NCBI GenBank assembly: GCA_964512045.1
Contig: CAZEJK010000095.1
Coordinates: 1 to 18,470, forward strand
Length of the DNA: 18,470 bases
Source of the DNA: CAZEJK01 sp964512045
GTDB taxonomy: Bacteria > Acidobacteriota > Thermoanaerobaculia > Thermoanaerobaculales > Sulfomarinibacteraceae
Reading direction: 5' to 3'
Below, piece by piece: positions 1-7,643 of this stretch (position 1 is its first letter; each line of letters starts with the position of its first letter). The position numbers and the translations under genes were made by a program. Below the pieces are notes generated by a model. It worked only from the letters and a program-made list of their open reading frames with translations, searched no databases and was not told where the DNA came from.

Positions 1-118
1 GCTCCAACGCAGCGCGAAGGCCTTCTTCCACCAGCTCGGTGACCTTTCGACCCTCGAGCGCCGCCCTGGCCTTCACCCTACGGTACAGCTCATCGTCAAT
101 GACCAGTGTCGTCTTCAT
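1..118 (-). CDS. Ribbon-helix-helix antitoxin-like protein, 5' part only
   Basis: The gene runs off the left edge of the window, so only its first 39 codons are visible. The protein begins MKTTLVIDDELYRRVKARAA and continues with an EGRKVTELVEEGLRAAL segment. This is the usual pattern of a VapB/RHH antitoxin: a beta strand with alternating residues, followed by two helices. Such proteins bind operator DNA as dimers and neutralise a toxin usually encoded just downstream, which would lie outside the window. The start is ATG at 116-118. It overlaps the TGA of the preceding chimeric frame (115-117) in an ATGA arrangement, but no Shine-Dalgarno sequence precedes it. A promoter at 125-153 places its -10 box six bases before the ATG, so the mRNA may be leaderless or nearly so. 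The family call is firm; the cognate toxin is unknown. Confidence 0.7.
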   Translation of the reverse strand, partial: MKTTLVIDDELYRRVKARAALEGRKVTELVEEGLRAALE

Positions 119-447
119 TTATCGAGTATCGCAGATTTCTGTTTTTCTGGCAAAACGAATGGGTTTGTCCGTTTCATTGTGACGACAACGGACCTGTCGA
201 CGGCGGAGCCGGGGACGCCGGCCTCGGCGAACACGTCGTCGACCTGCAGCCAGCCGAGCGGGGCCACGGTGCGCTCCAGGGTGCCGAGCTCGACGCCGAT
301 CGAGCCGTCGAACAGGCGGGCGACCACCGAAACCGGCGCCTCCCCGGGGTTGAGGAAACCGACGTTGGACCGGAACCCACCGTCTCCCAGTCGAGATCGA
401 CCAGTATTCGCAGCTCGGGTGACCGAGGTGTCGACGAGGACCCTCAC
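115..447 (-). pseudogene. Chimeric remnant: vapC 5' end joined to a secreted-protein domain fragment
   Basis: This open frame overlaps the end of the upstream vapB by ATGA, as a vapC should, and begins MRVLVDTSV, the classic PIN-domain start carrying the first catalytic Asp. After nine codons (421-447) the PIN similarity stops. From about residue 24 the protein reads FRSNVGFLNPGEAPVSVVAR, then LFDGSIGVELGTLERTVAPL, then GWLQVDDVFAEAGVPGSAVD. This resembles the beta-sandwich repeats of large secreted proteins (NPG...V.L.D..G..LG......P.GW.QV.DVF). The last 20 or so codons cross the AT-rich promoter of the next gene. Neither a PIN domain (about 130 residues) nor a complete secreted domain is present, and the sandwich fragment has no signal peptide. 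I read it as a deletion or recombination scar, not a working toxin. PIN assignment of the start is recognition of the motif; the secreted-domain match is by pattern only. Confidence 0.65.
125..153 (-). promoter_or_regulatory. Sigma70-like promoter for the partial antitoxin gene
   Basis: On the minus strand TTGCCA (148-153) and GATACT (125-130) are separated by exactly 17 bases. They lie in a locally AT-rich stretch inside otherwise very GC-rich sequence. The -10 box ends six bases before the ATG at 118, leaving almost no leader. The boxes match consensus at five of six and four of six positions. Confidence 0.5.
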
Positions 448-638
448 GAACGCTTCCTCAGGGTGTCGACATCACCGTGCCAGGTGACCCTGCCGCGCAG
501 CTCGAGCAGCTGCAAGCGGCGATTGGCGCGTGCGTAGGCCCGCAGTGCTTGGTTGACCACCTCAGTCTTGGTGCGACCCTCCGAGAGCTGCATGGCGGCG
601 GCGAGCGCCTCGTCGTCGATGTTGAGGGTTGTCCGCAT
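444..638 (-). CDS. vapB: VapB-family antitoxin, apparently without an intact VapC
   Basis: This is a 64-residue protein starting MRTTLNIDDEALAAAMQLSE. It continues with GRTKTEVVNQALRAYAR, the RHH DNA-binding part. It ends with RRLQLLELRGRVTWHGDVDTLRKRS, the arginine-rich R-G-x-V-x-W-x-G-D-x-D-x-L-R tail by which this VapB subfamily binds its PIN toxin. The ATG at 636-638 is chosen over an upstream in-frame start because GGAGG lies six bases before it. The stop overlaps the ATG of the following vapC-like frame (ATGA), the standard translational coupling of vapBC. That toxin is destroyed after nine codons, so this antitoxin is probably an orphan. It may still bind its own operator (650-664) or act in trans on another VapC. 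Confidence 0.85.
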   Translation of the reverse strand: MRTTLNIDDEALAAAMQLSEGRTKTEVVNQALRAYARANRRLQLLELRGRVTWHGDVDTLRKRS

Positions 639-649
639 CGATGCCTCCG

Positions 650-664
650 ACTGCATACTGCAGT
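650..664 (-). promoter_or_regulatory. Palindrome upstream of vapB, candidate autoregulatory operator
   Basis: ACTGCA-TAC-TGCAGT is a perfect 6-bp inverted repeat with a 3-bp centre. It lies directly upstream of the vapB Shine-Dalgarno sequence. VapB proteins commonly repress their own operon by binding such palindromes. The heptamer GCATACT within it recurs at 687-693, giving a possible second half-site further upstream. Confidence 0.5.
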
Positions 665-711
665 AGGCTCTCTTCTGCTACGCGACGCATACTTCCGTCT
701 CCAACGGATGC

Positions 712-2076
712 TCACGGCCGCAGGCAGGCCTGGCCGGCGCGCTTTCGGAGCTTCGTGGTGATCTTGTTGATGATGATCTGGGTGGAGTGATCACGGTTCT
801 CGGCGAAGACGTTGTTCGCATCCTCGGACCACTGGAGGTTACCGGACGGGTCGTAGCACTCCACCGTTATCCGATCCTTGGCGAAGCCGAGGTTCGCCCA
901 CTTGAGCTTGAGCCGCAGGTACACGAGCCAGCCGCTGCCGCCGAGCTGGCGGGACACCACCTGCGGCACGGGCGCCTTGCCCGGAACGAACGAGACGCTG
1001 CGCGGGAGCTCGAGCACTCTGGCACCGGAGCTCATCACCACCTGACGGATCGCCGGGTCCACTCGGTAGAGGACGAACCGGTTGCCGCTTTCGGTGCCGA
1101 CGATGTATACACCGCGTGGCGCTGACGGCGCCGCAGACGACCAGCTCTGCTGGGGTGCGGGGCGGGCTGGCTGTGCGGGCCGCGAACCGCGTAGCGTGGC
1201 AAGAAGCTCGGCGGCCTCGGTCCTGCCCGCAGCCGCAGCCCGGCCAAGCCACAGCTCCGCGTTCGCACGGTCGGCAGACACGCCGTCGCCGTTCAGGTAC
1301 GCACGCCCGATCGCCAGCTGGACCGAGGGATCCTGCAGTGATGGCGCCTGCAGGATGGCGCTGAGCTCGAGCCGTTGTCCAGCCCTGAGCACCGTCAGCG
1401 TCACGAGCTGATTGGGTCGTCGGCGACGGATCTCGGACAGCAGCACCGCCCCGCTGCTGGTCGGCCGCTGGTCGAAGGCGATGATCGCGTCGCCCACCCG
1501 CAGCCCCGCCTGGTCGGCGGCGCCGCCCGGCACCACGGAGACGACGCGAAGCCCACCCGCACCGGGGGCGCTCTCCTCGTACGCCACGCCGAGACGAGGA
1601 TAGGAGGCCACCGGCGGCAGCTGGCCGGGATCGTCCTGCAACGAGCCGGCGGGACCGTGCACGCCGGTACCGCCCGTTGGCGGCTTGTACGGCTCTGACG
1701 GTCTGGCGCTCGCCCTCGGAAGCGGTGTCGGCGCGGTCATGGTGGGCGCCGAGCTCTCCACGATCGCCAGGTGGCCCACCTGCGGCTCGCCGTGCGTGGC
1801 CGAGACCGCTACCGCTTGCACCTCACCGCCGGGTCCCACCAGGCTGACCTCCCACGAGCCCTCGACGCCCACAAAGCCCACCCCTGGCGCCTCGAACCCG
1901 AGGGTCACCGGATCACCGGAGCGCGGCGCCCCGTCACCTTCGCAGACGAGCGTAACGGTCCCACCGCGCACGCTCCGCACCGAGCAGCGGAGCTCGACCG
2001 CCGACGCGTCCAACGCGCAGGCAGCTGTCAGGGCCACACTCACCATCAGCCAGAGCCTGGAACGATATCGGGCCAT
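712..2076 (-). CDS. Exported PDZ-domain protein with a Sel1-like segment
   Basis: This is a 454-residue protein. Residues 1-26 form a signal peptide (MARYRSRLWLMVSVALTAAC...ASA). Residues 27-107 form a beta-rich domain of the type ELRCSVRSVRGGTVTLVCEG...PVTLGF.APGVGFVGVEG. A proline-rich linker follows, then a PDZ domain at about 160-244 (PRLGVAYEES...VVPGGAADQAGLRVGDAI). A Sel1/TPR-like helical pair lies at about 247-294 (AIGRAYLNGDGVSADRANAE). The C-terminal domain (about 320-454) has conserved-looking strands but is of unknown family. PDZ domains bind peptide C-termini or loops, so an envelope scaffold or adaptor role is likely; no protease domain is present. Two in-frame ATGs exist. The second (2074-2076) is preferred because AGGAG (2083-2087) sits six bases before it and abuts the first. 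That AGGAG overlaps the TAG of the upstream giant gene, implying coupled translation. Confidence 0.85.
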   Translation of the reverse strand: MARYRSRLWLMVSVALTAACALDASAVELRCSVRSVRGGTVTLVCEGDGAPRSGDPVTLGFEAPGVGFVGVEGSWEVSLVGPGGEVQAVAVSATHGEPQVGHLAIVESSAPTMTAPTPLPRASARPSEPYKPPTGGTGVHGPAGSLQDDPGQLPPVASYPRLGVAYEESAPGAGGLRVVSVVPGGAADQAGLRVGDAIIAFDQRPTSSGAVLLSEIRRRRPNQLVTLTVLRAGQRLELSAILQAPSLQDPSVQLAIGRAYLNGDGVSADRANAELWLGRAAAAGRTEAAELLATLRGSRPAQPARPAPQQSWSSAAPSAPRGVYIVGTESGNRFVLYRVDPAIRQVVMSSGARVLELPRSVSFVPGKAPVPQVVSRQLGGSGWLVYLRLKLKWANLGFAKDRITVECYDPSGNLQWSEDANNVFAENRDHSTQIIINKITTKLRKRAGQACLRP

Positions 2077-2085
2077 GGACATCTC

Positions 2086-4767
2086 CTAACGCTGCGAGCT
2101 CATCCGGTGGGCCTCGTCCACACAGGTGTCCCACGAGCGGGTGCTGCGGATCAACCGCCAGTTGCCCTGCATGACTGTGCTGGGGTCGATGCAGCTGTAG
2201 TGCACACAGTACCGGTTGCCGTTCGCGTCCGGGTTCGACAGCACGCACACGATCCGATAGGTGGTGGTGGTTCCCACGGCCGGGCCCGCCGAGCGGCCTT
2301 CCTGACACGCGACGATGTTCGCGTGGTTGACCGATCGGCACTCGTTGCACTGTGGGTCTCGACTGACGCCGAGCAAGTCGACGTCGTTGAAGCACATCGG
2401 ACAGTACTGGCGGAGGCAGTCCTCCGCGCTGGCGCCACCACCGCTCGTACCGCCACCACCGCCACTGGTCCCGCCCGGGCCGCCACCAGAGGTCCCTGGC
2501 GGCGGCTGGTAGTCGGTCGGCGACTGGTAGCCACCGCTGTTCAGCGGATCCCCGGTGGGCACCTGTGGGTTGGTGCCGAAGATGTTGCCGAGCTGGTTCT
2601 GGCTAAGGGCGTCTGCAGTGTCATCGTGTCGCTGCTGGTTCATCTGCTGCTGCATCTGCACCAGGTTGTTCATCGTGTTGAACAGCTGGTTCCACGCCTG
2701 GGCGTTCTGCTGCTGTTGCTGGATCTGCTGACTCCGCTGGATGTCGTTGACGCAGCTCACCGCCTGCGAGCTCAGCGGGCAGCGCTGGGCGTACGCCTGC
2801 TGCATCAGCGCTTGCGCTCGCGCCACGTTGCGCTGCAAGCACGCCGCCAGGATCTGATTGTTGAGCTCCTGGCAGTGGAGGTTGCGCTCCCCCTGGAGCG
2901 CCGCCATACCGCGCTGATAGAAGTCGCAGTTGACAGCCTGCGGGAGGAGCTGCTCCGCCTCCGCGAAGCGATCGGCAAGCATCAGGCCCCAGAACGCCTC
3001 GCTCAGCTGGGCGCAACGGTCCGTCATCGCGGCCTGCTGGCTGCCACCCGCTATCGGTACGCACCGTTGGTCGGTGCTGCTCCACTGCGTACCACCAGGA
3101 CAGACACACTGCGCGGCTCCGGCCGCTGCGTCCCACACCGGCTCGGTTCCAGGCCACGCCGAGCAGTCCACGTTGCGCACCGCCGCGTTCGGGTCGAACT
3201 GCCCGAGGACGCGCACCGTCACCGTGGCGCCGCGATCCACCGCCGAGCCGGCGGCGGGCGACTGGTGCTGCACCTGGAACTCCTCATGGGGCGTTGTGGC
3301 CGCCGCACCAGCGACAAGGCTGGCGTGCAGCCCGAGCGACTCCAGCGCCGCCTTGGCCTGGGCAGCGCCGAGCCCGATGACGGACGGCACGGTCACCGAG
3401 GAGGCCTCGCCGTAGAGCCGCACCGTGACCACCCCTCCGTCCGGTGCGGGCTCACCGCCGCCCGGAGCCTGCGCCGCCACAGTGTACGCCTCGCGGGGGT
3501 CGGGCGCCGGTCCGGCGCCGACGAACGACGCACTCAACCCGGCCTGCTCGATCCGCGCCCGAGCCTCGGCGCCCGCGAGCCCGACGACGTCCGGAACCGC
3601 AGGCTGGTCTCTCTCCTGCGCCAGATCGCTCGCCAGATCGCGGCACAGATCGGCACCGTCCAGTGCCGTTTGGATGCGCTCCAGGTAACCGTCGGCCATC
3701 GAAGCGAGCAGATCGACAGCATCGACCTTTCCCTCGGCCGTGGTCAGGTCGGGCCGCAGCGTCTCCACGCGCCGTGTCAGATCCTCCAGCCGCGACCGTG
3801 CCGTGTCCAGCTCGCTGCGGGCGGCATCGAGGACCTTCGCAGCGCTCGCGCACGCCTCGGTTGCGTCGACTGGGCAACCCGCCACGGCCTCCGGCGCCGC
3901 GACGATCCGATCCACCTTCGCCTCCACCGTCTGCAACAGCTCGAGCACGGTGTCCGTCTCCTCCATCCCGTCGACGACATCCACGGCGCGCTCGAGGATT
4001 TCGAGAGCCTCGTTCTTCAGCGCCTCCAGATCCTCGAGCACCGTCAGTGCTTCGTCGCCTGCGGCCTCAGCAGCCGCCAGGCTGGTGGCCGCGTCTTCGC
4101 CATCTAAACCGCCGCGATCCGCCTCGATGAGCCCGTCGACCTCATCGATGGCACTGGCGGCTTCGCTGTACGTCGAAACCACCTCGCCCGTCGCCTCCGT
4201 CACATCGCGGAGCAAGGTCTCGGCGCGTTGCAGCTCGTCGCCGACGCTTGCGGCTCCGGTCTCGATCCGCTCGAGCAGCAGACGGCGCTGGTCGGCATCG
4301 CTGGAGGCCTGCAGCCGTTGCAGCAGCTCGCACACCTCCACGGCCAAGCGCTCGGCCGCCACCGCTGCGTTGCCGATCTCGCTAGTCGCAGTCTCCGCCT
4401 GCGAGTGGAGCCGGCGCACCTCGGTAAGCTTGGAGGGCACCTCATCCAATCTCGGTCCGACACCGTCCAATGTGGTGTGCATGTTCTCGGCCTGTGCCGC
4501 GAGCGTCTCGGCCACGACCTGCGCGCGATCGGCGGCGTCATTGGCGCTGGCACAGAGCTTCTGCACCTCGGCCACACCGGCGGCCATCTCGTCGGCGATC
4601 TCGGCGAGCCGTCCGCCACCGAGGAGATAGTGGCTGAAGAGCTCGACAACCGCATCATCACGCAGTCGGTCGTGGTGTCGGAACCGCTCCAGTGGAAGGT
4701 CGCGGCCGCCCAGTCCCGCCAGCTGATCTGCACCGCTCAGGTGGTCGCGGAGCCGGTCCGCGTCGGC
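2086..4767 (-). CDS. Giant exported protein, 3' part: coiled coil, two PASTA domains, Cys-rich C-terminus
   Basis: This frame continues the 7426 gene after a +1 frame change near 4768 and adds about 893 residues, ending at TAG 2086-2088. First comes a long Ala/Glu/Leu-rich helical region (about 3680-4630) with coiled-coil character. Two PASTA domains follow, at about 3412-3597 (VPDVVGLAGAEARARIEQAG...) and 3205-3396 (VPSVIGLGAAQAKAALESLG...). Next is a short Cys-rich module (DCSAWPG...WD...CVCPGGTQW...QRCV), a helical Cys-containing segment, and a Gln-rich stretch (QQIQQQQQ...MQQQMNQQ). A Gly/Ser/Thr linker leads to a terminal domain with about ten cysteines. PASTA domains bind peptidoglycan or beta-lactams in Ser/Thr kinases and PBPs; here there is no kinase or transpeptidase. 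The even cysteine content fits an oxidising extracytoplasmic site. If translated alone, an in-frame ATG at 4587 is possible, but strong coding character extends back to about 4767. Confidence 0.75.
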   Translation of the reverse strand, partial: ADADRLRDHLSGADQLAGLGGRDLPLERFRHHDRLRDDAVVELFSHYLLGGGRLAEIADEMAAGVAEVQKLCASANDAADRAQVVAETLAAQAENMHTTLDGVGPRLDEVPSKLTEVRRLHSQAETATSEIGNAAVAAERLAVEVCELLQRLQASSDADQRRLLLERIETGAASVGDELQRAETLLRDVTEATGEVVSTYSEAASAIDEVDGLIEADRGGLDGEDAATSLAAAEAAGDEALTVLEDLEALKNEALEILERAVDVVDGMEETDTVLELLQTVEAKVDRIVAAPEAVAGCPVDATEACASAAKVLDAARSELDTARSRLEDLTRRVETLRPDLTTAEGKVDAVDLLASMADGYLERIQTALDGADLCRDLASDLAQERDQPAVPDVVGLAGAEARARIEQAGLSASFVGAGPAPDPREAYTVAAQAPGGGEPAPDGGVVTVRLYGEASSVTVPSVIGLGAAQAKAALESLGLHASLVAGAAATTPHEEFQVQHQSPAAGSAVDRGATVTVRVLGQFDPNAAVRNVDCSAWPGTEPVWDAAAGAAQCVCPGGTQWSSTDQRCVPIAGGSQQAAMTDRCAQLSEAFWGLMLADRFAEAEQLLPQAVNCDFYQRGMAALQGERNLHCQELNNQILAACLQRNVARAQALMQQAYAQRCPLSSQAVSCVNDIQRSQQIQQQQQNAQAWNQLFNTMNNLVQMQQQMNQQRHDDTADALSQNQLGNIFGTNPQVPTGDPLNSGGYQSPTDYQPPPGTSGGGPGGTSGGGGGTSGGGASAEDCLRQYCPMCFNDVDLLGVSRDPQCNECRSVNHANIVACQEGRSAGPAVGTTTTYRIVCVLSNPDANGNRYCVHYSCIDPSTVMQGNWRLIRSTRSWDTCVDEAHRMSSQR

Positions 4768-7426
4768 GTGCGGTCCACACCTTGTGCAGGTGGTCTCCCT
4801 GGCGCCATCCGGTCGCCGGATGCTTCCGCGCTTCGTCGATGACCAGGAGCACGTTGTCAGCTCGTGCCAGGTTTTCACGCAGAATGTCGTCCCCCGCCAG
4901 CCACCCCACCAGCGGGTCGCCGGCCGCGTACTCGTACGGGAACCGCACCTGCTGATCGGCGGGCCGGAGCCGCGCCGCCTCGCGCATCTCCTCCACCTGC
5001 TGGCGCTTCGTCTCCAGATACTCCTGGATCCGGACCTCCTGGCCCCGATAGGTCACCGCCACCAGCTCCCAGCTGGTCAGATCGAGCGAGCGGCCGAGCC
5101 GCTGTGCCCGGCGCACCTCCCAGGTGGCATCCTCGTAGAGCTCATCGATCATCTCCTCGAGTGCTGCGGACCAGTAGAGGTCCCACGCACCCTGGCCCGC
5201 TTCCATGCCGAGACTGAACGCCATCTGCGCGAGCGATGCCGGCGGCACCACCTGCGCGAACAGGTCCCAGCAGGCGAGCCCGTAGTTGCCCATGATCACG
5301 TGCTCGGCGGTCCCACCTCCAGGCACCCTGCGACGGAAGAACTCGGTGGCCAGCTCCTCCCAACCGCCCTGATCGAGCGCTCGCCAGTAGGCTCGCATCT
5401 CGTCCTGCAACCGGATCGCCTGCAAGCCGGTCATCATCGCCTGGCCGGCCTGCGACTGGCTCACGGAGTCGCGGAACACCGCGTTCGCCTTCTGGATCCT
5501 CTTGGCGAGGAAGTTGTCATAGAACAGCGGGTTGAGGTAGTCCTCAACGCGCTGCACGGAGCTCTGCGCACGATCGAAGTAGGTGCGGGCCGATACCGGC
5601 AGCAGCCTCCGGCCGAGCCTCTGATGCGACCGCTCGGAGATCGGCGCCGAGCGTACCGCCAGCAGCGTCTCCCGCCACTGGGTATCGCCTCGCAACGGGC
5701 CGAGCAGCCGATCGTCCAAGCTGTCGAGCACCGCATTCACGCCATCCACTGCCTCCAGGCTGCGAGCCAACACATCCCGAGGCGTCGTGAACAGCGCGGC
5801 CGCTGCCATGCGCTCGTTGGTCTCCCCACCCTGCTCGAGCATCTTGCGGACGAACTCCCGCTGCTGCTTGAGATCGTCGGTGAGGATGTCCTCCCATCGG
5901 CTTCCGAGCAACGTCCGGTTGACGGTATGCAGCTCCTCGGTGAGTCGGAGCACCTCCTGATCCATGGTACGCAGCCCTTCGTGGGCGTCCTGCAGGACCA
6001 GGTTCTCCACCTCCATGTCGTACATCAGCCGCGCCACCTCGTTCGCCAGCGCGCGCGCATCCTCCATCCCCTCCTGCGCCAGCCGCACTCGCCCGCTCAG
6101 ATCCGCAACCTCGGCGCGCAGCGCCGCCTTGCCGAACTGGAGAAGATCGCCGAGGCACCGGTTGCCGAACCCCTCCAGCAGCTCCCGGTTCGCCACGATG
6201 GTTGCCGGCGCGGTGCTGCCCGGCGTGCGCCCCAGCTGGACCTCGACCGGTAGCTCTCCGAAGTAGCCGCGCACGAGCTCCATCCCCCGCGGCCAGTCGT
6301 TGGACTGCTTGACCTCGAGGAGCTCTTTGGCGAAGCGCACCAGCTCGGAGTCCAGCTGGTGGCCGTGCTCGCCCGCAACCAGATCGGCCCGCTCGACGAA
6401 CTTGGCAATCTTGAACAACGTCTCGAAGTCCTCCAGCGGCATCGACCGCAGCACGTCTCGGTCCAGATGCCGCGCCAGCTCGAAGATCGCCGCTGGACCG
6501 GCTGCGGGCACCTCGATCCCATCGATGCCGGACACCGCTGCGGCGCGCAGTCCTGCCTCGACACCGACCTCCTTGAGCGCCTGTCGACCGGTCGCCTCCT
6601 CGCCGAGCGCTCCCGCGTCGAAGTCGATCCGTCGCACGTTGCCGCAGCGGTTCTCTGCCATGAGCCGCACCGCCACCGCTCGTCCCGCCTCGGCCGCGTA
6701 CACCTCGGGACCGGCCATGCCAGTGATGGTGAACACGACATCGATCTCGGCGCCACCGAGCCCGCCCGTCTCGGCACGAAGCGCCGCCTCGGCCCCATCG
6801 AGCATCTGCATCGCAAGCTCACGGCTCGACGACACGATGTTGACGTCGATATCACCGGCCGCTGTCCGGTTTCCGGTCCCCGACGGCTGGGTGCCCACGT
6901 CGGCAAAAAACGCCGAGTGACGCTCGCCGCCGATCACGTTGCGTCCTCGGAACTCGGCCGCCAGCCGCGCCTTGACCCGCTCGGCGAGCTCGCTGCGCCA
7001 GGTGAGGACGCGATCCTCCAGTGCGGAGCCCCTCGGCGTGCCGACCTCCGCAGAGCTGTCCAGGCTGTACAGCTCGCCGAGAAAGTACTGCGCCTCGGTG
7101 GCGCCAAGCAGCTGGATGATCTGTGTCTTGGCGGCCGCCAGGGAGGTCCGAACCTGCCGGTCCGGGTACGCCGCCTTCACCTCCCGCAGCAGCTCCGGCG
7201 CCGAGATTTCCTGATCCATATAACGTCGGAAAGCGTGTGCCGTGCGCGCCAGCGGGTGGTCGGGCGGCGTGTCTCGAACCGAGATCGTCTTCAGCTGACG
7301 GATGATCTGCGCGAGCTCACCGTCCGATGCAGCCTCCTGGGCACCGACCTGACCGACACTGGCAGCGCCAACCACCAACGCGACAATCCACCATCGCAAC
7401 CGGACGATCGAACCCAGTGCCGACAT
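4658..7426 (-). CDS. Giant exported protein, 5' part with nucleotidyltransferase-like motifs
   Basis: The ATG at 7424-7426 is chosen because AGGA lies about five bases upstream and a signal peptide follows directly (MSALGSIVRLRWWIVALVVG...VGAQ). Residues 178-194 read GTQPSGTGNRTAAGDID. Residues 226-233 read AEIDVVFT. Together these resemble the G-[ST]...GT...DxD and later Asp-strand motifs of the DNA polymerase beta-like nucleotidyltransferase fold, with candidate carboxylates D192, D194 and D229. The rest is largely helical, including probable coiled coil around residues 430-560. Natural-looking protein continues to ...HLHKVWTA (residue 886, codon at 4769-4771). Beyond this the frame gives a Pro/Arg/Ala-rich out-of-frame-like tail to the stop at 4658. 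Joined to the 2086-4767 frame it would encode about 1,780 residues. The NTase call is motif-based only; an exported NTase fold would be unusual, so it may be degenerate or binding-only. Confidence 0.75.
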   Translation of the reverse strand: MSALGSIVRLRWWIVALVVGAASVGQVGAQEAASDGELAQIIRQLKTISVRDTPPDHPLARTAHAFRRYMDQEISAPELLREVKAAYPDRQVRTSLAAAKTQIIQLLGATEAQYFLGELYSLDSSAEVGTPRGSALEDRVLTWRSELAERVKARLAAEFRGRNVIGGERHSAFFADVGTQPSGTGNRTAAGDIDVNIVSSSRELAMQMLDGAEAALRAETGGLGGAEIDVVFTITGMAGPEVYAAEAGRAVAVRLMAENRCGNVRRIDFDAGALGEEATGRQALKEVGVEAGLRAAAVSGIDGIEVPAAGPAAIFELARHLDRDVLRSMPLEDFETLFKIAKFVERADLVAGEHGHQLDSELVRFAKELLEVKQSNDWPRGMELVRGYFGELPVEVQLGRTPGSTAPATIVANRELLEGFGNRCLGDLLQFGKAALRAEVADLSGRVRLAQEGMEDARALANEVARLMYDMEVENLVLQDAHEGLRTMDQEVLRLTEELHTVNRTLLGSRWEDILTDDLKQQREFVRKMLEQGGETNERMAAAALFTTPRDVLARSLEAVDGVNAVLDSLDDRLLGPLRGDTQWRETLLAVRSAPISERSHQRLGRRLLPVSARTYFDRAQSSVQRVEDYLNPLFYDNFLAKRIQKANAVFRDSVSQSQAGQAMMTGLQAIRLQDEMRAYWRALDQGGWEELATEFFRRRVPGGGTAEHVIMGNYGLACWDLFAQVVPPASLAQMAFSLGMEAGQGAWDLYWSAALEEMIDELYEDATWEVRRAQRLGRSLDLTSWELVAVTYRGQEVRIQEYLETKRQQVEEMREAARLRPADQQVRFPYEYAAGDPLVGWLAGDDILRENLARADNVLLVIDEARKHPATGWRQGDHLHKVWTARRRGPAPRPPERCRSAGGTGRPRPSTGAVPTPRPTA
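4765..4785 (-). other. Frame change (+1) inside the giant exported gene
   Basis: Reading the minus strand, codons GTG TGG ACC GCA (4769-4780) end the upstream frame. GCC GAC GCG GAC CGG CTC (4750-4767) opens the downstream frame if the single base at 4768 is skipped. On each side the protein has normal composition and high third-position GC only in the frame indicated. The alternative reading gives RRRGPAPRPPERCRS-type or TTCSWSSTKRGS-type sequence. There is no homopolymer or obvious slippery site, so the exact base is uncertain within about 20 nt. Confidence 0.7.
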
Positions 7427-7643
7427 GCGGTCCTGCTGACGGTCTCGAGCCACCGTTGACACCAGCCGATCGACCTCAGGTGCGAGCGATGGTCCCACGA
7501 AGCGGTCTCAGGTTCTTCAGCGTCTCGATGCAGTCTACTGAGTCCACCGAGAGCTTCGCAAGGAACCCGAGTCGAACAACGCCGTCGCAACGGAGTGGCG
7601 AGCACGCAGCATGAGCCAGGCTGCGTGGTAGACTCCGCGGGCC
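7427..7643. other. Divergent intergenic region
   Basis: These 217 bases separate the minus-strand giant-protein operon from the plus-strand CPBP gene and should hold both promoters. The only box noted is TAGACT at about 7626-7631, reading toward the CPBP gene, with no good -35 partner. No hairpin or RNA gene was recognised. Confidence 0.3.

Noticed and set aside
115..447. A functional VapC toxin
   Set aside because: Only nine PIN codons remain; the later catalytic acidic residues are absent.
1771..4107. Very long plus-strand open frame (778 codons)
   Set aside because: It runs opposite the PDZ and giant-protein genes. Its product is Arg/His/Val-rich with no domain, as expected for an antisense shadow in high-GC DNA.
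4784..6253. Long plus-strand open frame (489 codons)
   Set aside because: It is antisense to the giant exported protein and its composition is shadow-like (Arg, His and Leu-rich, no recognisable motifs).
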